Shown here: piece by piece, positions 24,941-37,500 of the stretch
How positions within the stretch are numbered: position 1 is the first letter of the stretch
How the letters are laid out: the number at the start of each line of letters is the position of its first letter
Assembly (NCBI GenBank): GCA_026874595.1
Contig: CM049320.1
Location: forward strand, 24,375,714 to 24,439,713
Source: Sipunculus nudus
Taxonomy: Eukaryota > Annelida > Sipuncula > Golfingiida > Sipunculidae
Length of the DNA stretch: 64,000 bases
Reading direction: 5' to 3'
Notes under the pieces: generated by a model
Database searches by the model: none
Told to the model about the DNA's origin: nothing
What the model saw: only the letters and a program-made list of their open reading frames with translations
Program-made: the position numbers and the translations under genes

Positions 24941-25515
24941 ACATACATAAGGCTATAGTCACACATTCCCGGATTTTGCGTCCCGGTGGCACTACGGTAG
25001 GACTCCGTATTTAATCGTAGCCAGTCCTAATTAGACCGTACTCGAACCTAGCGACCCGTAGTCAATCCTGATCAACTGTCTTCAATCCTCAACGTGTCTC
25101 AGGGGAGTTTTGCGTGCAATACTTTGCCGGGGTCAGTCGGGGTGAAAATGGAATCGTAGTAGAACCCTACCAAAGCCCTGGTAGAACCCTAGTGCCACCG
25201 CCATAGCCGTAGTGGCCCGTTGGGACCCCCTTGTTCCACCTTGCCCGAACTTGGACATTTCCAAAATAACCTTCCGGGTACGGTTCACGTACGGCGCACC
25301 AGAGCAGCACTCCGAGGTTTCACGGTTCTTGTATCGCCCACTAGGTTCTATAGGTACGGTTTGGCCACGGTTGAACTACGATCGACCAAGTTCAGTTATG
25401 ACTGCGCCTCGTCCCTTCTGGGGCTTACTAAGATTACGTCCCGGGTGAACTACGGTTAGCTACGTTTTACGACGTTTTACATGGGTGCAGGAGGATTTTA
25501 GTAGGATGTCAGGAG
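24941..25515. repeat. Second GC-rich island with CTACGGTT-type degenerate repeats
   Basis: ACTACGGTAGG, AGCCGTAGTGG, GGGTACGGTTCACGTACGGC, GAACTACGATCG and GAACTACGGTTAGCTACG share a TACGG core and recur irregularly. The two overlapping plus-strand frames near 25212-25459 are proline/arginine-rich by-products. Confidence 0.5.
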
Positions 25516-26339
25516 GGTCTGCTTCCGTTAGACCAAGTCTGGTGTTGGAAAATATTGAAAGAATTAATCGAAATTATATAAATACCAGCCTCAGTATCCT
25601 TCTGTTCAGTTCTTGACTAACTAGTATATTAAGGATTAACCTTGCTGATGAAGTCATGAGGCCCCTTTTCACGTTGTCTCTTTTTATCCAGAGTATATTT
25701 CAACGTGCAGTTGTAACTCTGGATTTGTGCCGTTCGAAAATTTTAATATTTCTTCCTGTTAAAGAATATAAAAAACCCCCTCCATCATGTCTATGAATGA
25801 TAATTGAAATTCCTCAGTCATTCATATCAAGGCTATGCATCATATAACTGGCTGTGGTGCAAGTTTGATAATATTCTGTTATATATCTATAATCATTATT
25901 CATATTATATATTTTCTATATACACTTTAAAAAATCATCTGTTATATTCATATATTATATAAATAAGTAATATATTCGACCACTTTTTTTCAGCTGGTAA
26001 AGGTTAAAACTAACATTATAAGCTTGATTCTTTGTGATTGTTTGTTCAAAGTTGGATCACCAGCGGGTTTGTAGTCAAGTTGTCATCAGTAAGATTTTCT
26101 GGGAAGGACACAACTTTGAAGTGGCCCAGGTTTTTTTTTTTTTTAAACATTTGATACACTATTTTTGTTTTTTATCAAAATCGTTTAAGAATTTGAATAA
26201 TTATGACCTTGATCTTCAAAGTCAATTAAGCCTAATTAAAGGGGTTCTGAGAAAGCCATAATATTTGAAAACTGCACATTTTCCCTCAAATTGGTATGTC
26301 AATTGTTTCAACTTAGGTTTTAGAAGAACTGAAAAACTT
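25516..26339. other. No gene seen
   Basis: AT-rich with short TA and T runs. There is no recognisable exon or paired repeat. Confidence 0.5.
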
Positions 26340-26640
26340 GTGACCTCCGCCTGTATCTTTGGCTCGCCGGAAGGAAGTTTAGAAGAGCTTATACCGTTCT
26401 TCCGGCGTCAGCATCGGTATCGTCCCTAGATACCCCAGCTTAAAGATTGTGTTAACTTATATAACACGGCAACCACTTACCCGATTGTTTTCATATTACA
26501 CATGTATTGTATAGATTATAAGAAATTCCCCCCTATGATTTGGGGTCAAAAGATCAAAGCTCAGGCTTACAGGCCCATGTTGCTTATGGACCAGTCTGGT
26601 TAAAGATTTTTTTTGGCAACTCCATTTGCTAATAAGATCT
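26340..26640. repeat. Probable dispersed repeat fragment (GAAGAGCTTATACCG block)
   Basis: A block around GAAGAGCTTATACCGTTCTT and CCGGCGTCAGCATCGG is followed by CAACCACTTACCCGATTG and GATTTGGGGTCAAAAG. From general knowledge this resembles a widespread repeat in marine invertebrate genomes; no second copy is present in this window. Confidence 0.4.
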
Positions 26641-29365
26641 TGATTGATAATTTAAATATTGGTTCACAATGAATTTTACTCTAACTTCATAGTAATGGTA
26701 TTAAATTGATACTATTTTAGATGGACTCAAATTTACCCAAAAGTGAAATTGCTGTTGATAGGGACAACTTGATGTTTTTAACATCCTGTGTTGCATCGAT
26801 AAATATTGGTCACCTACTTGTAAACTTCCAGTGCAGATTGAATCTGAAAGTAGGTGTCAGTGTCACAAATCACTAGAGTGATGTGAAGTTCTTGCCAAGC
26901 TGATACCAAGTAACTGTGGTCAGATTCGTGAGCTGTTGATTAAACCTCATTTTCACCAGTTACAACTGTTAGAAGTTGCTTATCATATAGACACCACTGC
27001 CTAAAATCATTCCTGTCTTCACTCGTTTAATTAGTTATATAATACATACCTGAGCACTGTGGATACAGTACAACTAATACAAGACCTGAGTAAATCTGAT
27101 ACAATTCAACAACTAGGAGATTTCTAATTATGAATCTATAAACAAAATGCACAAGATAGAAAACTCTAATTTGAGTAAGAAACAATTGAACAACTTTAAA
27201 TTTCTATTAAGTATTTCTGCATATAATGCACACGACATAAACTTCTGATATGATTAAGATCCAGGAAGATACCCGTAAAAATTTCTTGGAAACCTGAACT
27301 AATGTTTCTGTGAACTATATTCTATGAGCTATGTGGAAGTGATGAAATGGCAACTTTAAATATTGGTGAGGAGGTTAAACACTTCAGATACACAAAGTGA
27401 CGTACCATTCAGAAGGTATCAGAGATTGATCACGCCTAATATTCAGACAGGCAGGGAAAAGCTTTGTCCAGGAGTTTGATTTGAAAAATAAACTGAAATA
27501 ACCAAACAGTCATTTAGCCTCTCCCATTATGTTTTCATAATGACCTGCAGTGGACGGTTATCATAATCAACTGATGTAACCTGCCAGGGCATTATTATAG
27601 ATGTTGTTCAGATGAATTTTACATGCCCAAAGTAAATTTTTTGCATTTCAGAATATTTCGAATGTACTCATATATCTTTCTCTATAGCGTCTCTAACACA
27701 GAAGGGCATAAGGAGAGACCTCTGTGCTGTGAATAAAGTCTTCCTATCATCAAAGTCGTCTTAAAACACTGTCAGCCACGCACATCAGTAACTGTATGTG
27801 ATATGAGTTCGACCTCCCCATCCAATCTCGTGTCAACAGAACATGATTTTAGCACTCTATTAGTCAGATGGCCACAAATTGTAACAGTTGACCAAAGAAA
27901 CTTCTGACTTAGCATCTAGGGATTTCCTAGTAAATTAGGTATCTGTAACCTATTTCTAAGGACTATTCACAAAATACAGGATTTTTAGCACTCTGGGATT
28001 AATTTTGCTCATTATTCAAGGTTCCTTGAATACAGCTGAGCGTCATGGTCCATGGGCCAATTGTTTAAAGTTTTCTGAGCAAAAATTGTTGCACTATCAA
28101 GTATGTAGTTCGTTATCAAAAGAAAACATGAACTTTTCACAATCAGTAACGGATTTCCACCTATAAAGTATTCATTCATATATGAAAATCTCTTAAGAAT
28201 GTTTATGTATTACACTGATAACCTGGATTGTATATACAGTATAAGATGTAGAAATACGCATAGTTCAGTATGATCCTTACAATTTGTTTTAAAGCCGTAC
28301 GTCAGATCGAAAGAACCCGCATAGACTGTATTTCGCATTCAAAATACGCAACTCGTGGCACCAGAATTGCCCTTAATCCGTGACAGACTGCTAAGTATAT
28401 GCAAAAAAGCTCCCTCAATTTTAACAAAAAAAGGCGAAGAATGTCTCTTTTTAAATGCATCACATTACCCTGAAATAATGTATATACGTTTAAATGTATT
28501 CTTGAATTTCTGCTGCCCTGCAATTCCCATAACCATATCTACTTTATTTATTTGTACATATTTATGCAGGGTAATATTGACATCCAAGGTTGTTCCCCTG
28601 GAGTAAGGCGAGCCAGTGCACACGTTTACCTGGGGCAACACAATGCCTTTCAGCAAATCGATCAGAGTCGTGTATTTTTGCTTATATTCTTTATTTTTGT
28701 TTATATTATTTATTGGTTGTACGTTTTTATTGGTCAAACTAAAACGAACACTCCGTCTTTTCGTGAAGGTGGCAACAGTTCTGTTTTATAAAACGGTGTT
28801 AGGCAAGTCACCAAGCAGTAATATTTGAATTCATTAGATTACCTTTATAACACGAACAGCCGATGCAATCGAGGATTGATTGAAATATTATATATTCGCT
28901 ATGGAATTTCAGGCTTAAAGAAATTCTTTATTGCTTCAGGCAAAGATGCAATATGCTGACGTCCAACCGTGCATCTTGAAAGCCTTAAGATGATTGCAAA
29001 ACACTACTGTAATAAAATAAAATAATCCTCTGAATAAATCAAAACGAGGCGTAGTGACATCCAGCTGAATGATCAGAGCTAAATACTATATCCTTCAGAG
29101 ACATCTCAAGACGATGGCAGCATCCATACATATAGATTAAAAGTTATTCGACTGCTAAGATGGTACATATACCTCATATTTAATAGGCAAGGGGGTTAAA
29201 AAGCTTATTGATTTATTACCTACTGTCTTTGCAATAAGTATAGACTGAACTTTAATTTTTCTTATTTCTGTATATATTTATGTACATTTATTTCATATTC
29301 CATATATTTCACGTTATATTGTACTTTCTTGTACGAATAAATAAATAAATAAATATATAAAATAA
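26641..29365. other. No gene seen
   Basis: AT-rich DNA. The overlapping frames at 28302-28828 on both strands are short and have no domain. I found no inverted terminal repeats or RNA gene. Confidence 0.45.
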
Positions 29366-29369
29366 ATAA

Positions 29370-29960
29370 TATATATTATCAGGAGTGGTTTGAAATATTG
29401 CAGGTCCATAATCCTTTGTAGCTTTTTTAGTACATGTGACTAGTGGCGTTACCTACTTTCATTTTTTGCCTAGCGATCATCCTTGCACATATCTCAGGAG
29501 TAGTTAAACGTATTGGCCTGAAATGTTGCATGTAAAAAAAACTTTGATAGCTTTAACTTAAACACAAGACTAATGGTGGCATTTACAATCTTTTTGACGG
29601 CCTCTATCCATGCATTTATTCTGGGTGTTAATCACATAAAGGCATATTTCAGATATGGTTTGATGTGGTTTCCTGAAATTCTGCATGTTCAGAAATCCTA
29701 AATTCTTTACACATAGACTGTTGGCACTATCAACTACAGTTGTGAAAAGTGCATATCCAAGCACCTATATAAAGATGTGGTGGACTGGCCAGAAATTCAG
29801 CACATCTATATACCTATAGACAGCTTTATATTGATTACAAGACCAGTGGTGCCACCTACATATTTTGTATGATACATCCATGCACAAAACTCAGCGTGGC
29901 TACAAGTATCCACTGAACATGACTACTAGTGCCATGTTGCAGCATTTTAATAGACAGAGG
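29370..29960. repeat. Degenerate tandem repeat, about 135-bp unit, four copies
   Basis: The phrase AGACTAGTGGCGTTACCTAC recurs in altered form near 29439, 29568, about 29710 and 29841. Each is followed by an ATCCATGCAC-like block and a block resembling CTCAGGAGTGGTTTGAAAT. Divergence is high, so the array is old. It lies 3' of MAD2L2. Confidence 0.55.
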
Positions 29961-30938
29961 TCACAAGCCAAGACCTATTTAAAGCATTGTATTGCCGAAC
30001 GTCTGTGGATGGGTTATATTTCTGATGCAAGAATTTTTAGGGCCCTTGAATTGTATTTATACCCATTCTAATATTTCCATTTCATTACAAATAAACACAG
30101 AAGATATAAACTTGCATCAGGCACAACCAGTATCTTGAAATGAACACAAACAGCATCCTGTGCTAATATTATAATTTATTATGATGTAAAAAAAAAACCA
30201 GTTAACAATCTCATTTATTTGTAATTCATAACAAGCTCATCATCCTTTGATTACAAGATTTCATACCTGCTTAGTAATGCACCTTCAGTCATGCTGATTT
30301 GTTATGATAAACATATATACATGGATTATTTGTATTTATCAATAACCAAAACTAGGTGTATTTTGATACCATGACAGGTGTGATTATGTAATGTAAACTG
30401 GCTATTTTAATGTCCAAATCTATCTAGCTAACAACTCAGGTAGTGTCCCATCTAGGAAGTTATCACAGTGAACAAAACAGAAGCAGACCTTTCTTGAGCC
30501 TTTGCTTGCTCAGTCTCACAAGTGTCTGGAAAAATGCAGTGTGACAGCACATACAGTGCCATCTATCTGCAGCTTTATGAACCCTGCAGTTTCTCCAATG
30601 AATAAATGACTCAAAGAAAACTTTACAGCTCTACTGCCATAGGGTGCTGTCCACACTGCAATGACATGCTTGATCCATCATTTAATGTACTTAAACGCAA
30701 ATATGTTGTCTTAATCATGCCAGCACCTGACCAAGTCTTAACCATCAGAGACAAGGTATCCATGATCTCTACCAGTAGAGCTGGTATGACAACCATGCAG
30801 TCTCATTGGCTGGTCCAGGCTCAAGGGTTGGTCTTAAACAGTGCCTGCTGAACCCTGTCACATTCTGTCACTGAAACCTGACCAGTACTGGATAAGCACA
30901 TGTTATGGCCTCTCCCATTCTAGAATGAACCATTGACC

Positions 30939-30980
30939 TTAGCCACCATCTTTTGTGCCTTCTTCAACATACAGCTGCAT
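30939..30980 (-). CDS. MAD2L2: MAD2L2 terminal coding exon 7
   Basis: Preceded by a TTTCTAG acceptor, it encodes [13 protein letters not shown] then TAA, 42 nt in all. Vertebrate REV7 ends MQLYVEE plus a few variable residues, and the junction to the LYK-like end of exon 6 falls at the matching place (human ILK-MQLYVEE). It lies 8 kb from exon 6. Possible AATAAA signals on the minus strand lie at 30219-30214 and 30180-30175. Confidence 0.88.
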   Translation of the reverse strand: MQLYVEEGTKDGG

Positions 30981-33900
30981 CTAGAAATATATAAAAAATA
31001 TAAATATTAAATATTATAAAACTGTGACATCACATGAAAACGTCATGAGCAAAATATATAAAAATCGTATATCATATATAAATAATAAATATTAATAAAA
31101 CTGCAAAATATATTTATCTATGAATATTCATAAAGTTGGTTTTCTTGAAAAGACTATGGTCTAACTAATGAAGGAAAGAAAGTAAAACAGAAAATATAGA
31201 TACTTCATGTTAATATATACCTTTTGTTTTTTATTCAGTGAAAGCATTACTGAAATATGCATTTGGACACCATTTATCATGGAATACCACTTTTAACACA
31301 GAGTTACTTATATGATGTCATGTTGTTTGTTATTATTACATATTATATTGCAGATGACAGTATGCAATAAAAATTATATGATGATCAATTTTAATGAAAA
31401 ACCAAGGGCCCCTTGGGTCATATCGCTCAGCTGAATTTTTTAGAAAATATTAATAACTGTAAAATATTTTTATTTCTTTTGTTTTTTCTTGTATATTATC
31501 ATTAGAAAAGCTATGAGAAAATGGCCCTGCTAAAATGAAACTCTGTAAATTATAGAATAATGGACATGAGCTAAACCATTTAGTGATGCACCAAGGGAAC
31601 AAATGGGCCTACGGTAAGTGTTATATAAAAGTAACATTTCATCAACAAATAATGTGTGAAGGTAATTAAGTTTTCAAAAGTTAAATATACAACCATATGA
31701 GTTAAAAAAATCCCACAAAGTTTGACCAATATTCATAATTTTAATACTAAGTTAAAAGTGTTATTCACACCTAGGCCCTGCCAACTTTAAGAGATATGAA
31801 TGAAATGCTACAAAGTATTTATATCTTCTTAAATCTTGTCAGTAAGCACTTACATTAGATCCTAAAATTTTATCACATTTGAATATAAGGATTAAATTCC
31901 TGAATTTTTAATCTTCAAAAAAAATCAAAATTGTCCAAGTCTCATCAAAAAGAATTTATTTATCATTAAAATTATAAGATTCATCTTGTTTATTAGTTCT
32001 GTGTATTGAAGGGGTGGGTGGGGGGAGGGGTCTCTGTTGTTACTGCTCGTTGCTGAAAAAAAAATGTTAATTTTAAGATTCATCAAGTTCATAGTACAGG
32101 TCTGTCAACAGAATGGGGTGGGGTGGGGGTGGGCGGGGGGGGGGTTGCCAGAGAAAAAAGCTCCCTGTGGTATGGTATTAACTGCAGACAGCCTGATCAA
32201 GCTCAACTCAGTGGAGAGAGGGCTTGCCCTAGTGATGGGATTGCATAACATTATGCCAACAGCCTGGGAAGCATAGAGAGCTGCACTGAATGACCTACAG
32301 TCACCAAAGTGGACTGCTTGACAATGTAAGGGAATACAACAAGAGCCTCCAAAAAACAAGGGACCGATGGGTCACAGCACTCAGCTGATCATGACTTGAC
32401 TATAAATGTATCACCATTGTGATACTATATTTAGTCGACAAACCTTATGAATATCATGGACATGTTAGGCTATTATAAAGGAATATCATGTAATATCTGA
32501 GTAAATGATGTATGAAATAACCTGACTGATGGATTAATAAGGAGTAAATATAGTGGTTTATTTTTTATTTATTTGGGAGCTGTTGAAAATAGGGATATAT
32601 TTGAGCAAAATATAAATGCAATGACGGTACACTAAGCAGTGGTAGAATGATGATAAGGCTATTTGTTGAAGGATCTATAGTGTATGGAAGTCCGCAAGAT
32701 TTCAATTTGACAGATATAATATTATGATTAACTATGCTGAAGAGGGGATTTATGAATTGTGTCTGTATGACATGATATCTCTTAGGTCTTGACAAGGTAC
32801 ATTATACTGATGCCCACCACGTGTACATATTACACAATATTGACATAATTTCTGGCATGTACATAGGTAACAAATAGTTATACAATATATAAAAATATGA
32901 ATATATCTGATACATCCTGTTCTCGTATACTGAGGCTGACATTGGGATGGGGTTCGGAGAAGGAAACAGTGTGGGCAGCAAGGAGGGTTGGATGTAGAGA
33001 GAAAAGGAGATAGAGAGAGATGGACGGAGCATTCAACAGTACTTAAATACATGGAAGGTTAAAATATGAAATGTAGATATACATACAGCATATGAAAGTT
33101 ATTTCAACAGTGCTTAAAGGAAAAATTTCATAATTAATATATATATTTAATGATAACTGAGAGATGATGGACAGACAGAGCTGAGCACTTTATGTTCCAT
33201 TCTCATGAGGCAAGTATATGTTTCAATTAGATCTTAATTTTTTCTAATCCAATTATTTTTCAAATTAAAATAATTGTACACATTTGCAATAATAACTAAT
33301 GTCCCAGTGCATTGGTGACGGTGAGGTGCAAAGGATCAATGACAGCCGGGGGAAGGGGGGGGGGGGGATGGTGGGATTAACAACACTTTTGCATATACAT
33401 TCAGGGCAAACGAAGCCTGATCTCCAATTCTGCTGAGGCTCGAAAATAATAAACACATGTTTGTATTAAATCTTCATTTTTTTATTTTAAGTTCAATTTG
33501 TATACATTTCCAATGTAACATATATTTCTGAATATAAACGTTGATTCATAATTCTAAATTGCATCATCATAAATCCCAATCTTGTCATATAACACCACAT
33601 CATGTATACAAATGTATATTTATATATTAAGGGGGGGGGGGGGAGGGGGTGTGATATGAGAACAATTGTACACCTGTCACAGCAGGGGATCTCCCCCAGT
33701 GATTGCAACAAATCAGGAACCCTGGCATAGCTGACTTCCAGTGACCTGGAGTGGCCTACCTGCAGCTGGAACAAAGCAAGTGACTACAATAGAGCCTCAA
33801 GATAAAATTCAATAACTAGCCTTATTTTCAACCTTTTATTTTCAAATTTCAGATTTAAACAAATTAAATACTTATGTTTACATGCTGTGAAAATTAAATC

Positions 33901-34536
33901 AATTAAAACAGTACTCACAGGAAAAAAACATGCCTTGGTCAAAGTTAAGTAAAATTTAAGGTACTGATTTTATGTTTATGCTAATAGCTTATAAAATTTA
34001 CAAAATACAGATCTAATTTTGGGTATATAATTGAATCTTAATTAAACAAAGTTATATACTTGAAAAAAATTCTCTAGCTTCAATAATTTTCATGTATCGC
34101 AAATATTTTTCCTGATTTTTTACAAAGTCCATTATGTTTGGGCCCATAACTTAAAACAATTACGCAATACTGGCATCATTTCTGGCATGTGCATAGCGAA
34201 TGTATAGAAAGATATGTATATATGATCAAAGTCAGATCAGTGGTTTTGATATTAGGCAGTCCTGAAGTGTAACAACGGGTTTTTAATGGAAAAATGAAGT
34301 TTTTCATTAATATCTCGACGGAATCAAGTCCTAGTGACCAAATTATTGGCATGATAGGGGATTTTGGAGACATCTAACTGTATGCCAGATTTAAGGAACT
34401 TAGAGCTGAAGCTTGGGAGCTGAACTCTAGCAAACTGCATAACACTAGCTTGATGTAAACAATATGTGACATGGTGCTTGAAAACTTGAATTAAATCTAC
34501 AGTTTTTGATCAACTGGTTTCAAATTTTAATGACAG

Positions 34537-34572
<36 letters not shown>

Positions 34573-37500
34573 CGGGGATTAACAACACTTTTGCATTTAC
34601 ATTCAGGGCAAACAAAGCCTGATCTCCAATTCTGCTGAGAAACCATAAAAAAACATTTAATCATCAAAAATATTAAAAAAGATTCCGAACTCTCAAAGTA
34701 TATTTGGCTACAGAAGGATCAAAACACCCTGTATGCAATCAGCTGGCGGGTTCTTAAAAGCACACCCCCGAGAAAGCTCCACAATGGTATGTGTAATCTC
34801 TGCCTCAAAGAAAAGGTACAAATAATAACACTCCTGACTCGGAAGTCTAAAAGGCTGAACAAAAGATCGGAAATTATTTCAAAATACAGGCATAATCCTT
34901 ATCCCCGAACATTTCCTACTGACCATGGCTGAGTGCGTCAACACATAATTACATAACCGCACCAACCGCTGACAAATCACATCTGAAGATTGCAAATGCA
35001 TGAAAACACATGTTAATGTGTATCTGAACTTTTTGTAAACAAGGGACCTATGGGTCACGACGCTCAGCTGTTATATATGATAAAAAAATATTATTTAGAA
35101 ATGAGGCACATGCTGGTTTTGTGTGGTAATAAATATAAGCTGTATTATGAGTTGTTGTTGTTTAGCTTATGTATGATTTTGATAGTACCTTTGGAGACAG
35201 GGAAGAGGATTGATTTCATTTATTTTATTAACAAATGGAGTACTATTGTCACACAGATTTTGACTTGGCCATATAACTTATAAGCAGAACATATAATATA
35301 AGAGTTTAACTATTTATTAAAAAAAATACAAATATTGTCCCAAATATAATTTTTATTAAAAATAATAAGAGAATCATATGATTTTTTAAAATGAAATATA
35401 ACTGATATGATTATTAAAATAATATTAAAGAATATATTCATGAATGCATTCATGAATACATTTTGAAAGTATTTGCACGAGTATTCATATATTTTCATTT
35501 TTACCTGAATTCCCATTCTTTATGCAAGAAATTTTATAATGGAGTACAAAATCATATTCGTATTTAAATACAATTACAAAGTATTTGCACCATGTCTGGA
35601 ATTTATTCAGTTTTCACCAAACAATGATTTTGAGAATCCAGAATATACAAAATTCACACATTTAAATAATGATCATAAGTACCAGGTTTTATGGCTTTTT
35701 TTTATATTAAAAAATAACTGTAAAAAATTCATTTTGGACTAATTTCACATCAATGTACACACTAGACACAGCAGGAATCTAGATTAATATTATCAACTGC
35801 ATCTTTGTCTAATTTCCTTCATATGATCCCTAATGATTAGTAATGAATAATATGATTTACTTTTTTATCATTAAAATTGAACTGAAAAATGCCATAGGTG
35901 ACTGCATGGTGTTATTTGGAATATGTGACATTCTACCCATCGATACAAGATTCTTATATCATCAGTAACTGCAAGTTAATTTCCTGTTATTAACAAATTC
36001 CTTTTCTATTTTTCTTTAATTTGTTATTAAAAACCAATAAAAATTTATTAATTTATTGTTTTTTGTTATGTTCTTGGTTAAAACTACTAGATGAGTTGGG
36101 TTGTACACCTGGATCAACTGTGGCTTGCCATAAGCTGCCTGGATTCCATGTATGCCTCGCCTCAAGCATGCATAATTTGATGAAAGGTCAACAAGGTCAA
36201 CATACAGGTGACTCAAGAGGGGCTGGAGAGAGCCAAAGTCTGACAGGGTCTCATAAAAAACATTAATAAAAGCTACAATTTTTGGCCAATTTCGTTCAGC
36301 TTTCTAAACTAAAAAGCTGAAATGCTTATGTGTGCATGATATGAAAATTATATCAACAGTGCTCACGGGAAACAAACGTGCCATGGTCATGTCACAGTTG
36401 GGCAAAATTTAAGGTACTAATTTTATATTTATACTAAATAAAATTTGAAAAATTCAGAACTAATTTTTGGTATTCAATTGAATCTTGATTAAATAATGTT
36501 ACATCCCTGACAATAAAATCTCTAGCTTCAGCAATGCTCTTGTTTAGGGAGTAAATATATTTCTTGATTTTTTACAAAGTGCATTAAGTTTGGGCCCATA
36601 ACTTAAAACAATTACACAATACTGACATCATTCTGGCATGTGCATAGAGAATGAAACCTATATATATTATTTATGATTAAAGTCAGATCAGTGGTTTTGA
36701 TATTAGGCAGTCTTGAAGTGTAACAATGGGTTTTTAATGGAAAAATGAAGTTTTTCATTAATATCTCGAATGTCCTAGTGACCAAATTCTTGGCATGGTA
36801 GGGCATTTTGGAGACATCTAACTGTATGCTGAATTTAAGGAACTTAGAGCTGAAGCTGGGTAGCTGAGCTCTTGCAAACTGCATAACACTAGCTTGATGT
36901 AAACAATATGTTACATGGTGCTTGAAAACTTGATTAAAATCTACAGTTTTTGATCAACTGGTTTCAAATTTAACAGTTGAAATGCTAACAAAAACATGCT
37001 GTGAAAATTAAATCCACAGTACTTACAGGAAAAAAACGTGCCTTGGTCAAAGTTGGGCAAAATTTAAGGTACCACTTTTTTATTTTTATTAATATTTTAG
37101 AAAATTTAAAAGATTTTCATCTAATTTTGGGTATACATTTTAATTTTGATTAATTAAAGTTATATTACTGGAAAAAAGGTCCATAGCATTAACATTTTTT
37201 GTGTTAAGTGATCAAATATCTTTTCTGATTTTTTACAAAATGCATTATGTTTGGGCCCATAACTTTTTTAAATTAAATAATACAGACATAATTTCTGGCA
37301 TGTACATAGGAACTATATAGAGGAATATTTATGGTAAATATGAGGTAAAACAGATGAGTGGTTTTGATATTAGGCAGTCCTGAAGTGTGAAAATAGGTTT
37401 TTAATAAAAAATTGAGGTTTTTCCTTAATTTCTCAAAGGAACGAAGTTGCAAACACCCAGTTTTCGGCTTGGTAGGAGATCTTTGGGACATCTAACATTA

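Noticed and set aside
30606..30851. 81-codon plus-strand frame downstream of MAD2L2
   Set aside because: Antisense to the presumed 3' untranslated region; no domain or splice context.
34176..37491. Recurring frames containing GLPNIKTT (also at 60451-63231)
   Set aside because: They recur only because the underlying 620-bp subunit is repeated; they are short, differ by frameshifts and carry no domain.
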